Virus record (IMG/VR): IMGVR_UViG_3300017952_000014
Span: 1-51,998 of that record
DNA: 51,998 nt
Source of the DNA: a virus
Direction: 5' to 3' (one strand)
Both the position numbers and the translations under genes were made by a program. Below the pieces are notes generated by a model that saw only the letters and a list, made by a program, of their open reading frames with translations, had not been told where the DNA came from and did not search any database. This document shows, one piece after another, positions 45,192 to 51,998 of this stretch (position 1 is its first letter; the number at the start of each line of letters is the position of its first letter).

Positions 45192-45557
45192 GGTTAGCGG
45201 GCCAGTTTAGAAATACCGCTGTGGAAAAAGCACTCGTATAGAGGCACACGTAACACGTTGAGCGGCGTTCGGTAGTAGAGCGTTTGATTGACGTAGATGG
45301 AATGTTGGCTGTCGAAAAACTGCAAAGTACATAAAAACCGTATGCACAGGAACGAAGCAACGGGTAGCGCAAGCGATGTCGACGTAGGTTGGGAAAGGTC
45401 AGAGCCCATTGTACAGCAGAAAATACCTACTTCCAAGTCTCGGCTGTGACGAACTCACATGAAGCGAATTTTGAGACAGGCTGGAACCGTAACAGGTTCC
45501 GTCTGACTGAAACAATCTACATGAAACTTAGACGCTTTACTTCGTAAAGCGTTTTTT
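45192..45557 (+). ncRNA. Unclassified structured RNA candidate
   Basis: There is no credible reading frame here, yet two sampled 60-base lines, 45241-45300 and 45361-45420, are 53% and 57% G+C in a genome near one third. Stems that can be seen: AGCGG/CCGCT (45196-45200 with 45216-45220); GTAGGT/ACCTAC (45384-45389 with 45425-45430) enclosing TGGG/CCCA (45390-45393 with 45405-45408); GTCTC/GAGAC (45437-45441 with 45473-45477) enclosing TGTGA/TCACA (45445-45449 with 45455-45459); and GGAACC/GGTTCC (45483-45488 with 45495-45500). It ends in a strong intrinsic terminator. I could not fit it to tmRNA, RNase P, 6S, SRP or group I/II intron cores. The 5' end is uncertain, since no promoter is obvious; it may be processed from the gp46-endonuclease transcript. 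Confidence 0.7.
45532..45557 (+). terminator. Rho-independent terminator
   Basis: A perfect 9-bp stem ACGCTTTAC (45532-45540) with GTAAAGCGT (45544-45552), loop TTC, followed by a run of six T (45552-45557). It closes the structured RNA and the gp55-endonuclease transcription unit. Confidence 0.93.
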
Positions 45558-45567
45558 CATATATAAT

Positions 45568-45638
45568 CACTTCTATCATACAAAACGAAGTGTATAGTTT
45601 GAGCGATAGCGAAAACAAATATCTACGAAGTAGATATT
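45568..45638 (+). other. Hairpin cluster between terminator and late promoter
   Basis: Three inverted repeats follow the terminator: CACTTC/GAAGTG (45568-45573 with 45587-45592); GTTT/AAAC (45597-45600 with 45613-45616) with a facing GA/GA pair and an inner GC/GC; and a perfect 9-bp AATATCTAC/GTAGATATT with GAA loop (45618-45626 with 45630-45638). None has a T run. They may be RNA processing or protein sites, or a backup terminator. Nothing else is seen between 45558 and the late motif at 45650. Confidence 0.6.
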
Positions 45639-45649
45639 CAAAAAGATAA

Positions 45650-45657
45650 CTAAATAC
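45650..45657 (+). promoter_or_regulatory. Late promoter-like CTAAATAC
   Basis: CTAAATAC lies 27 bases before the ATG at 45685, with AGGAAAAG between. The CTAAATA core is the same as in the gp6 and gp48 promoters. Confidence 0.6.
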
Positions 45658-45684
45658 ATTATAAGTTAGGAAAAGATTAAGCCG

Positions 45685-46827
45685 ATGAAAGTTTACGATA
45701 TTGTTTCTCTTAGAGAAGATGAATTGCCAAACGCTAGTATGAGCGATTTGCGTTCTATGCAGTTTGTTGCTGACAAGCAAATATTACCTGATGGAAAAGT
45801 AAGAGTTTTATTACCAGATGGTCAAATCTTAGATTTTGCCGACGAGGCTGAACTAGAAAGAGAAACACGAAGAGCTAAATCTAGACTAGCAACAAAAATA
45901 AGAGGGATACCTAGTTTAACTAAACTTGCATCAAGTGCCGCAAGAGTAAACTGGTGGATACAAATTTCGGAAGCAATATATTCAGCTTACACAGAATTTA
46001 GCACAAATGGAATTGACGGTAATTACGAAGCAGTAAAAATGGAACTGCTTGAAGTAGGTGTTGCCGCTGGTTTAAGAGTAGTAATAGGAACTGTAAGAAC
46101 ACTGGCTAAAGGAGCAGGAGCTCTTAAATGGATCAAACGTTTAACTACTGCTAAACGTTCAGCACAAATGGCAACAGCGGCGTTAGGCGCGGCAGGTTTT
46201 GCAACAGGAGGTATAACCTGGGTAGGTGCATTGATTACAGGTGCCGGTTGGATTGCTACGGAAGTTGCGCTATACCTAGCTACAGACTACATAGCCGACA
46301 TGATCGTGGATGAGTTTTTCAATCCTGATGAAGTTGAAAAAGAATTAGCAGAACAACTGCAAGATGAATTAAGTTTAATTTTAGGTTTGACTAGAAGTGC
46401 TAGACACGTAGACGCTGACGGTGATGGCGAGCCAGACAATATCAATCCAGAAACTGGCAATGTAGTAGATCCAGAAACTGGTCAGGATTACAAATATGAT
46501 TTAGGTGATTTAACTCCTGATGATATAGAAAGATTACGCAATGCTACTCCAGGTCAAATTAATCAACTAGCCGATGATCCAAGATTTTCTGATGTATTGT
46601 CAGACTATAGAAATAGGATGGACAGCATAGGCGGTCCTAATTCACGTCGTAGAAGTATAACTGATTTCGAAAGAGAATCAGTGCGTGAAGAATCTGACGA
46701 AGGAAAAGTAGCAGGTACTGAAGAACTACAAGGATTTGTAAACTTCTTAAAAGACAAAGGCTACGACAGAGATTTACGCACTAAAGTTGTAAAAGTTGCA
46801 CAGCATACTATGCGTCAATCAGATTAA
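45685..46827 (+). CDS. Putative virion protein with Gly/Ala hydrophobic segment and Ca-binding loop
   Basis: A 380-aa protein that I cannot assign to a family. Residues 1-75 include KVRVLLPDGQILDFADEAEL, a small beta motif, then a charged helix. Residues about 130-205 are hydrophobic and Gly/Ala-rich (ALGAAGFATGGITWVGALIT, GAGWIATEVALYLATDYIAD), able to form membrane-crossing helices. At about 248 is DADGDGEPDNINPETG, a DxDxDG calcium-loop pattern as in thrombospondin type-3 or dockerin repeats. The C-terminal 130 residues are charged and helical. A late-type motif upstream and baseplate, tape-measure and portal genes downstream suggest a virion component, perhaps one that meets the host membrane at injection. 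The last 9 bp overlap the convergent gene on the other strand. Confidence 0.72.
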   Translation: MKVYDIVSLREDELPNASMSDLRSMQFVADKQILPDGKVRVLLPDGQILDFADEAELERETRRAKSRLATKIRGIPSLTKLASSAARVNWWIQISEAIYSAYTEFSTNGIDGNYEAVKMELLEVGVAAGLRVVIGTVRTLAKGAGALKWIKRLTTAKRSAQMATAALGAAGFATGGITWVGALITGAGWIATEVALYLATDYIADMIVDEFFNPDEVEKELAEQLQDELSLILGLTRSARHVDADGDGEPDNINPETGNVVDPETGQDYKYDLGDLTPDDIERLRNATPGQINQLADDPRFSDVLSDYRNRMDSIGGPNSRRRSITDFERESVREESDEGKVAGTEELQGFVNFLKDKGYDRDLRTKVVKVAQHTMRQSD

Positions 46828-47040
46828 CGGCAATCCTGTTTTATTAGTAGTTTCAATATTATCTTTAATAATCTTAGATAGAACATCTCTATCGTCTACA
46901 CTTATTTTATAGAACAAGTCGTCGTAGCTTAGTGCGCCTCTCATATTCCAACCTATTCTATACAATGTATCTTTGAGTTGTTTTATATCGTTTTCGTATT
47001 GTACTGAAAGCTCTTGTATCGCCGAGACGGATAGATTCAA
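46819..47040 (-). CDS. Small protein coupled to gp26 (possible hub assembly factor)
   Basis: A 73-aa protein starting NLSVSAIQELSVQYENDIKQ after its first residue, followed by LYRIGWNMRGALSYDDLFYK and ISVDDRDVLSKIIKDN. The open frame extends further upstream inside gp26, but I chose the TTG at 47040-47038: it overlaps the gp26 stop as TTGA, a classic coupling arrangement, and the residues before it look like out-of-frame gp26. No strong ribosome site is visible, so it probably depends on re-initiation by ribosomes finishing gp26. T4 also has a small hub factor (gp51), but similarity cannot be claimed. Its stop overlaps the end of the convergent 380-aa gene by nine bases. Confidence 0.7.
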   Translation of the reverse strand: MNLSVSAIQELSVQYENDIKQLKDTLYRIGWNMRGALSYDDLFYKISVDDRDVLSKIIKDNIETTNKTGLPLI

Positions 47041-47864
47041 GAGCGTGTTACGAAAAAACTTGAGTAGTCCATGTTTACATTTGTAGTAAACGCATGATCG
47101 CATTCTGCACAATTTACAGTTTCTAAAGGATTGTTAAATGTTTTTTTAATTTCTTCAACATGTTTTTTTATTTCTCTATAAAACAATGAATCGCTTTGTG
47201 CAATGAAATCATTTATAGATTTTGGATCAGTTTCTTTTTCGTTTGTAGACTCGATGCTAGAAATATACTCTAACATTATTTCTAATTGAAGTGCTGTAAG
47301 CTCTTTCATTACTTCAGAAATATGAGCATCTTTTTGTTCTTTGGTCCAGTCTTCGGGCAATCCTACAACCTGTCTTTGGAAAGTATAGTTACGTAAATTA
47401 TACGCAGTCATTTGATCATAAGTCATAGGTTCATAATTAAATTTTAGACCCTCTATAACATTAGAATCAGGAAATGTTCTGTTTTGAAATTTTTCGAGAT
47501 AGGCTTGTAAATTTAAAGCAAACGAAGATTTAGCCTTACATTCAGGACATGTTACTTCCATATCTAGTGTTTCGCCATATGTAGCTATTCTAATAGCAAT
47601 TAACGCAAAGTCTATGTCAATAGTAGGCATTAGTCCTGGTTTTAATATTGTAGGAATACAACTTTGAATAACTTGCTTTGTAGCATCGCCATTAAAAAGT
47701 GCATCTGGTGTTTTAAGTAATATTTCGTCTGCCGCAGTCATTCCGAATACTGGCAGACTTACAGCTTGTCCATCAGCTAAAACCCCGTCGGGATAATAAT
47801 TAGGAGACGGTAGATCAATATATATCTTAGGCTGTCTTTTGTACGATTCAAGAAAACTGCTCAT
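47037..47864 (-). CDS. gp26: Baseplate hub subunit gp26-like
   Basis: A 275-aa protein of the T4 baseplate hub family. Visible features: LPSPNYYPDGVLADGQAVSL near the start; LLKTPDALFNGDATKQVIQS and CIPTILKPG; a first CxxC (MEVTCPECKAKSSFAL, about residue 113); the long helical middle MTYDQMTAYNLRNYTFQRQV; and a second CxxC (VNCAECDHAFTTNVNMDY, near 254). The two CxxC pairs could make a zinc site. Homologues act in hub assembly. AGGA lies about ten bases before the ATG, and the stop is fused to the start of the small downstream gene. Confidence 0.88.
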   Translation of the reverse strand: MSSFLESYKRQPKIYIDLPSPNYYPDGVLADGQAVSLPVFGMTAADEILLKTPDALFNGDATKQVIQSCIPTILKPGLMPTIDIDFALIAIRIATYGETLDMEVTCPECKAKSSFALNLQAYLEKFQNRTFPDSNVIEGLKFNYEPMTYDQMTAYNLRNYTFQRQVVGLPEDWTKEQKDAHISEVMKELTALQLEIMLEYISSIESTNEKETDPKSINDFIAQSDSLFYREIKKHVEEIKKTFNNPLETVNCAECDHAFTTNVNMDYSSFFVTRS

Positions 47865-47875
47865 ATTATAATTCC

Positions 47876-47883
47876 TATAAATA
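47876..47883 (+). promoter_or_regulatory. Late promoter TATAAATA for tape measure and portal
   Basis: An exact TATAAATA on the plus strand. A start about six bases downstream leaves a leader of about 46 bases that contains the AGGAG of the tape-measure gene. The motif overlaps the ribosome site of gp26 on the other strand. Confidence 0.72.
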
Positions 47884-47899
47884 CATTATGTTATATACT

Positions 47900-47907
47900 T
47901 TATTTAA
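47900..47907 (-). promoter_or_regulatory. Late promoter-like TTAAATAA for gp26
   Basis: TTAAATAA on the minus strand, 35 bases before the gp26 ATG. It matches the AAATA core of the other late motifs here with a weaker first half, and is the best candidate in this divergent gap. Confidence 0.45.
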
Positions 47908-47910
47908 GTC

Positions 47911-47918
47911 TATAAATA
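47911..47918 (+). promoter_or_regulatory. Second TATAAATA before the tape-measure gene
   Basis: Another exact TATAAATA on the plus strand, only three bases before AGGAG. A transcript starting six bases downstream would cut into the ribosome site, so this copy may be inactive or make a leader-poor mRNA. The upstream copy at 47876 fits better. Confidence 0.4.
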
Positions 47919-47934
47919 ACCAGGAGATTTAGAT

Positions 47935-50262
47935 TTGGCAGTAAGAATACAAGGTGGTGGTGAACTTGACGGTGCAATACTAGCAGGTGTAGCTACCGAA
48001 GATGGTCAAAACGCAATCAGACAGCTTTTAGGCGGTCTACCTGGTGAATTAGGCAGAACTACCGCAGATAATATCAACGCAGCCAACGATTCTGGCGCTA
48101 ACATGATCAGTCGCATGGCGCAAGGTACTATGACCGCTGTTACAGAAACGTTAACAGGAACTGCAAGTACGATTGCAGGAATAAGCGGTAACTTAATCCA
48201 AGGTAATTTTGCTCTTACTGATCAAACTAAAGTATTAAAAGATTCTTTTGGAAATTTAAACACAGGCTCTAATTTTCTAAACGGAGCCTTTGCAACTCTA
48301 GCAGGCGGTGCCGACAATGTAGTAAAATACATTCAAGATTCAGCAGATGCATTTAGGGGAATGAGTGATGCTGGCGGAGGTCTTGAAGGAGATTTAATTA
48401 CTCTTAGAGTAGCCGCGGCCCAAACTAGAATGCCTCTAGATGAATTTGCAGGAATGGTAACTGAAAATTCTGCAAAACTTTTAGCATTAGGTGGTAGTGT
48501 TGATCAAGGTACAAGAGCATTTGTAGAACAAAGTAAAGCATTTTATGATAGTAGACTAGGTTTAGGTGTTCAAGCTCTAGGTATAGGATTTGAAGAATCA
48601 AATCAATATCTAATGGACTATATGGATGCCCAGCGTAGAAATGATACCTATCAAAATATGACTACAAGTCAGAGAAATAAAGCCGCTCAAGATTATATCT
48701 ACGAATTAGATACACTAGCAAGACTAACAGGTAAAAGTCGTAAAGAACTTCAAGATGAAGCTAGGCAAAGAATGCGAGCAGGTCAAACTCAAGCCGCTCT
48801 AAGGCAGATAGAAAAACGCACAGGTCAAGATGTTACTGCGGCTTATCAAACAATGGCTAGAGATATCAACGGAACACTCGGTCCTGGTTTTGCAGATATG
48901 TTTGATAGCATGGTTGCACTAAATGGCGCAATTGACCCAACTAATGAAGCAATGAAAGGGTTGTATGCCGCGGCACCAGAGGCTGCTGAATCTATGAGTC
49001 AGGCAGCAAAATTAATGAACCAAGGTGACATTGAAGGTGCTAATCGAATGATGGAGCAAGCACAGGCTCAAGCACTAGCAAGAATGGATTCTGATGAATA
49101 CCTAAGTGTAGCAAGACTGGGCGGACTAGCAGGCGCAGTTGGTACAGCAAGTTCGGATTTACTAGAAGTTAATCAAGACTTTTTAGATGCAATTAAAACT
49201 CAAATTGATGGTAATAACAGAGCTGGTGCAAGTGCAGAAGAATTTGCAAATGCGTTAAACAGGGCAAGAGAAAATATTGCTACAGCACAAAATAACACGC
49301 AAAGCTCTCCAACTATGGGAGGTGTTGTTGCAACTGAAACAATGATTAGAGATACTGCTAGTGCTTTAGTAACAGAAATTGGCACTCAGTTTAGAACACA
49401 AATCGAAGGTGGAATGTTAGCTGTAAGAGATACAGTATTAAACAGCGAAATCGATCAAACAGTTCAAGATGTTATAAGAGGCGCAGGATCGATTATAGAT
49501 CCTTCTGGTGTAGATGGAATAATAAACGGATTACAAAATATTATTAATGATCCTGAAGCAAGCGAGCAATCTAAAGCCAATGCTCAACAATTATCAGAAA
49601 TACTACAAGAACAAAGAGCAATACTTGTTGATTTAAATTCTTCACAAGCAGAAAAAGAAGCGGCTCTAGCATCTATCCAAGCAATATCACTAGAAGCACA
49701 AAATGATGTTACAAGAGTTCGCGAAGATATGCAACAAAATGATATTAATTTGGTTAACAGTTTAGTTGAAAGTGTAGGCACTGCTATTACTGATGCATTT
49801 AATAGTATTTTTGGTAACGGAACTACAATACCAGACGCAGAATTTCCTAACGCACAATTTCCAGAAGGGTCACCTCCTACTCAGATGAACAACGGTACAG
49901 TTGGCGAATTTGGTAGACTATTTGCTGATTTTGGCGAAGGTACATCAGCAACATTACATAACAACGAAATGGTAGCAAACGAAGCTCAAATGCGAGAAGG
50001 TGTAAGAGAACTTACAAGTAGAATACAAAGTAGAGCAATTACTGCTCGTGCGAATCAACCTGCTCCTAACCAAGATTTTTCAGAAGTTATAAATCAACTT
50101 AGAACAATGCTTCAAGAATCAGGCAGTCAGGGACAAGAAATGTTAAATACTACACTACAAGAATTAGCTGGCGTAGCACATAGACAGCTTGATGTTCAGT
50201 CTAAGAACTTACGTGCTTCTAGAAATTTAAGTGGAAATGTGTTTAAAGGCTTAGGATTTTAA
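47935..50262 (+). CDS. Tail length tape-measure-like protein
   Basis: A 775-aa protein rich in Ala, Gln, Gly and long helices, with no enzyme motif. A glycine-rich start (RIQGGGELDGAILAG) is followed by predicted helices with hydrophobic stretches (LTGTASTIAGISGNLIQGNF, LNGAFATLAGGADNVVKYI), a long alpha-helical body (SMSQAAKLMNQGDIEGANRM), and a helical C-terminus. This composition and the position before the portal fit the tape measure (T4 gp29 role), but the sequence is far from gp29. The start is TTG, supported by AGGAG eight bases upstream. By the rule of 0.15 nm per residue it would set a tail of about 115 nm. It shares a late unit with the portal. Confidence 0.75.
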   Translation: MAVRIQGGGELDGAILAGVATEDGQNAIRQLLGGLPGELGRTTADNINAANDSGANMISRMAQGTMTAVTETLTGTASTIAGISGNLIQGNFALTDQTKVLKDSFGNLNTGSNFLNGAFATLAGGADNVVKYIQDSADAFRGMSDAGGGLEGDLITLRVAAAQTRMPLDEFAGMVTENSAKLLALGGSVDQGTRAFVEQSKAFYDSRLGLGVQALGIGFEESNQYLMDYMDAQRRNDTYQNMTTSQRNKAAQDYIYELDTLARLTGKSRKELQDEARQRMRAGQTQAALRQIEKRTGQDVTAAYQTMARDINGTLGPGFADMFDSMVALNGAIDPTNEAMKGLYAAAPEAAESMSQAAKLMNQGDIEGANRMMEQAQAQALARMDSDEYLSVARLGGLAGAVGTASSDLLEVNQDFLDAIKTQIDGNNRAGASAEEFANALNRARENIATAQNNTQSSPTMGGVVATETMIRDTASALVTEIGTQFRTQIEGGMLAVRDTVLNSEIDQTVQDVIRGAGSIIDPSGVDGIINGLQNIINDPEASEQSKANAQQLSEILQEQRAILVDLNSSQAEKEAALASIQAISLEAQNDVTRVREDMQQNDINLVNSLVESVGTAITDAFNSIFGNGTTIPDAEFPNAQFPEGSPPTQMNNGTVGEFGRLFADFGEGTSATLHNNEMVANEAQMREGVRELTSRIQSRAITARANQPAPNQDFSEVINQLRTMLQESGSQGQEMLNTTLQELAGVAHRQLDVQSKNLRASRNLSGNVFKGLGF

Positions 50263-50265
50263 TAG

Positions 50266-51998
50266 ATGAGTTGGAAAAAATATTTTACTCCTGTTCAAAC
50301 TGGTGATAATACATCAGGAAGCTTCTCTCCTTTTTCTAATACTAGAGGAGGACAGCCAGGACCTGCACGTACAAATTATAGTTCATATTTGCCAGATGTA
50401 TACGTAGGATCGCCCAACCGTGTTGAAAGATACGGACATTATAATACAATGGATTTAGATTCTGAAGTAAATGCGGCATTAGACATTCTTGCAGAATTTT
50501 GCACACAAAAGAATGACCAAAACGGAACAAACTTCAAGTTCGAATTTACCAAAAGTGCAACCAACTCAGAAGTACAAATTTTAAGTCAGTACCTCAAACA
50601 ATGGTACAAACTCAATAACTTTGAAACTAGAATGTTCAGAGTATTGCGTAATGTATTCAAGTATGGTGATCAAATCTTTTTAAGAGATCCAGAAACAAAA
50701 AAATTATTTCATATTGATCCAGCTAAAGTTAAAAGAATTATTGTAAATGAATCAGAAGGTAAAACTCCTGAGCAATATATTGTTAGAGATATAAACTTTA
50801 ACTTTAGAGATTTAGTAGCTACAACGCCTCATCAAACAAATGGAAACATTACTGGAGGCGGAGAAGGTTATATCACCGGCGGTGTTAGAGGCATGGTAGG
50901 ACAACCTAATCAAGCAACCTCCGGCAGTCGTTTTTCACTAGAAGATGGTGAAATAGCTATTGATGCAAAACATATTATACATCTAAGTTTATCAGAAGGT
51001 CTTGATAATAACTATCCATTTGGTAATAGCTTGCTTGAAACAGTATTTAAAGTGTACAAGCAAAAAGAATTGCTTGAAGATGCAATTATTATCTACAGAG
51101 TGCAACGAGCACCTGAAAGGAGAGTATTCTACGTTGATGTGGGCAACATGCCATCACACCTTGCTATGCAATTTGTTGAGCGTGTTAAAACGGAAATACA
51201 CCAAAGACGTATCCCATCCGCGACTGGGGGCGGTCAGAATGTCATAGACTCTAGTTACAATCCTCTATCAATCAACGAAGATTACTTTTTCCCTCAAACT
51301 GCTGAAGGCCGTGGCAGTAAAGTTGAAACACTACCAGGAGGAACTAATCTCGGAGAAATTGACGACTTAAGATATTTTACAAATAAACTTGTACGCGGTT
51401 TGCGTATACCTAGCTCATACTTACCAACAGGTGCAGACGATGGCGCAACATCTTATAATGACGGTCGTGTTGGTACTGCATACATTCAAGAACTTCGTTT
51501 TAACACATACTGTGAACGCTTGCAAGGTCTTGTAATAGAAGATTTAAATCAAGAATTTAAACGTTACTTGTTAGAAAAAGGTGTAAACATTGATACTAAC
51601 ATGTTTGATCTTGTGTTTGAACCTCCGCAAAACTTTGCTAGTTACAGACAGGCAGAACTTGACAACAGTCGTGTTCCAACATTTACACAAATGAGTGCTA
51701 TACCTTATGTTGCTAATAGATTTGCGTTAAAACGTTTCTTAGGTTTAACTGATGAAGAAATTGCAGAAAATGAAGTTCTATGGCGCGAAGAAAATGATGA
51801 AAACATTGAACCAAATGCCGAAGACGCCGCCGCCGAAATGAGAGGCGCAGGAATTAGTTCAGCAGGTATAAGTGCAGATCTAGGTGGACTTGAAGACGAA
51901 GCACCTGACACAGGTGGAGAACTAGACGGCGGTGACACTGCCGGACCAGAATCAGCTACAACCGCTCCTCCAGGAGGCGGAGGTGATACTGGTGGCGA
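50266..51998 (+). CDS. gp20: Portal vertex protein gp20 (partial, runs off right edge)
   Basis: 577 codons of a gp20 portal, which forms the dodecameric ring at the capsid vertex through which DNA passes and with which neck and terminase dock. Diagnostic stretches are LPDVYVGSPNRVERYGHYNT, MDLDSEVNAALDILAEFCTQ, LRNVFKYGDQIFLRDPETKK, FGNSLLETVFKVYKQKELLE, APERRVFYVDVGNMP, EIDDLRYFTNKLVRGLRIPS, YLPTGADDGATSYNDGRVGT, AYIQELRFN. The last 70 visible residues are an acidic Gly/Asp-rich tail (GGLEDEAPDTGGELDGGDTA) beyond the T4 length. AGGA lies nine bases before the ATG, and the gene starts three bases after the tape measure ends. The stop codon lies outside the window. Confidence 0.95.
   Translation, partial: MSWKKYFTPVQTGDNTSGSFSPFSNTRGGQPGPARTNYSSYLPDVYVGSPNRVERYGHYNTMDLDSEVNAALDILAEFCTQKNDQNGTNFKFEFTKSATNSEVQILSQYLKQWYKLNNFETRMFRVLRNVFKYGDQIFLRDPETKKLFHIDPAKVKRIIVNESEGKTPEQYIVRDINFNFRDLVATTPHQTNGNITGGGEGYITGGVRGMVGQPNQATSGSRFSLEDGEIAIDAKHIIHLSLSEGLDNNYPFGNSLLETVFKVYKQKELLEDAIIIYRVQRAPERRVFYVDVGNMPSHLAMQFVERVKTEIHQRRIPSATGGGQNVIDSSYNPLSINEDYFFPQTAEGRGSKVETLPGGTNLGEIDDLRYFTNKLVRGLRIPSSYLPTGADDGATSYNDGRVGTAYIQELRFNTYCERLQGLVIEDLNQEFKRYLLEKGVNIDTNMFDLVFEPPQNFASYRQAELDNSRVPTFTQMSAIPYVANRFALKRFLGLTDEEIAENEVLWREENDENIEPNAEDAAAEMRGAGISSAGISADLGGLEDEAPDTGGELDGGDTAGPESATTAPPGGGGDTGG

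Noticed and set aside
45194-45436. An 80-codon frame on the minus strand (and an overlapping 68-codon one) in the structured RNA region.
   Set aside because: Composition is Cys/Phe-rich without recognisable motifs, no ribosome site precedes it, and it runs against the helices and the terminator, which point to the plus strand.
45192-45557. Identification of the RNA as tmRNA, RNase P, SRP RNA or a group I/II intron.
   Set aside because: No tRNA-like ends or tag frame, no conserved RNase P segments, no SRP GGAA loop arrangement, no recognisable intron P7 or domain V; CCGTATG alone is not enough.
45562-45567. TATAAT just after the terminator.
   Set aside because: No -35 box at 16-18 bases upstream; the position is occupied by the terminator hairpin.
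47041-47112. Upstream extension of the small gene after gp26 to an ATG at 47112.
   Set aside because: It would overlap gp26 by 76 bp and the added residues (Cys/Arg/Lys-rich) look like gp26 out of frame; the TTGA junction is a better start.

Overview
The window is part of a low-GC (roughly one third G+C), T4-like contractile-tailed phage of the kind that infects marine picocyanobacteria or SAR11-type bacteria. The evidence is a recognisable T4 core: portal gp20, baseplate hub gp26, wedge gp6, gp25 and gp53, tube cap gp48, central spike gp5, late sigma gp55, and recombination nuclease gp46/47. It also carries marine T4-like accessories: a SegE-like GIY-YIG endonuclease, a 2OG-Fe(II) oxygenase, and fibres with the N-terminal 'ENFLxLLENFA...GQLWYDS' module. 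No host genes, photosystem genes or tRNAs are seen, so the host cannot be fixed. Both ends of the window cut through genes: a methyltransferase-like protein on the left and the portal on the right.

Layout. (1) Positions 1-4764, minus strand: a tightly overlapping operon of a 115-aa protein, two paralogous DxD glycosyltransferases, an unknown 189-aa protein, a 535-aa tandem-duplicated glycosyltransferase-like protein and a repeat/methyltransferase-like protein. It follows a perfect sigma70 promoter (TTGACA-17-TATAAT), so it is probably read early by host polymerase although it adjoins late structural genes. (2) 4820-15339, minus strand: adhesion and fibre genes, with four paralogous fibres (one with a gp12-like collar domain), a 2OG oxygenase and small unknowns. 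(3) 15360-31466, minus strand: one 5368-codon gene, directly after gp6. (4) 31466-40737, minus strand: the baseplate genes, in transcription order gp48, gp53, a large hub-like protein, gp5, gp25, gp6. (5) 40738-45191, plus strand: gp55, gp47 and gp46 with consensus sigma70 promoters, then a small basic protein and a SegE-like endonuclease. (6) 45192-45684: a 493-bp gap holding a G+C-rich structured RNA candidate that ends in a strong intrinsic terminator, followed by more hairpins and a late promoter. (7) 45685-51998: a 380-aa virion-like protein (+), gp26 with a small coupled gene (-), then the tape measure and portal (+).

Regulation is legible. Three sigma70 promoters with 17-bp spacers precede the glycosyltransferase operon, gp55 and gp47. 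T4-type late motifs (T/G/A/C-ATAAATA or CTAAATA) precede most structural units, so gp55 made early probably switches on the late units. Several promoter elements overlap the stop codon of the preceding gene. The strongest candidates for new biology are the unclassified RNA at 45192-45557, the early glycosyltransferase/methyltransferase operon, and the giant baseplate-linked protein, which has six carbohydrate-binding-like motifs and an apparently split seven-blade propeller.
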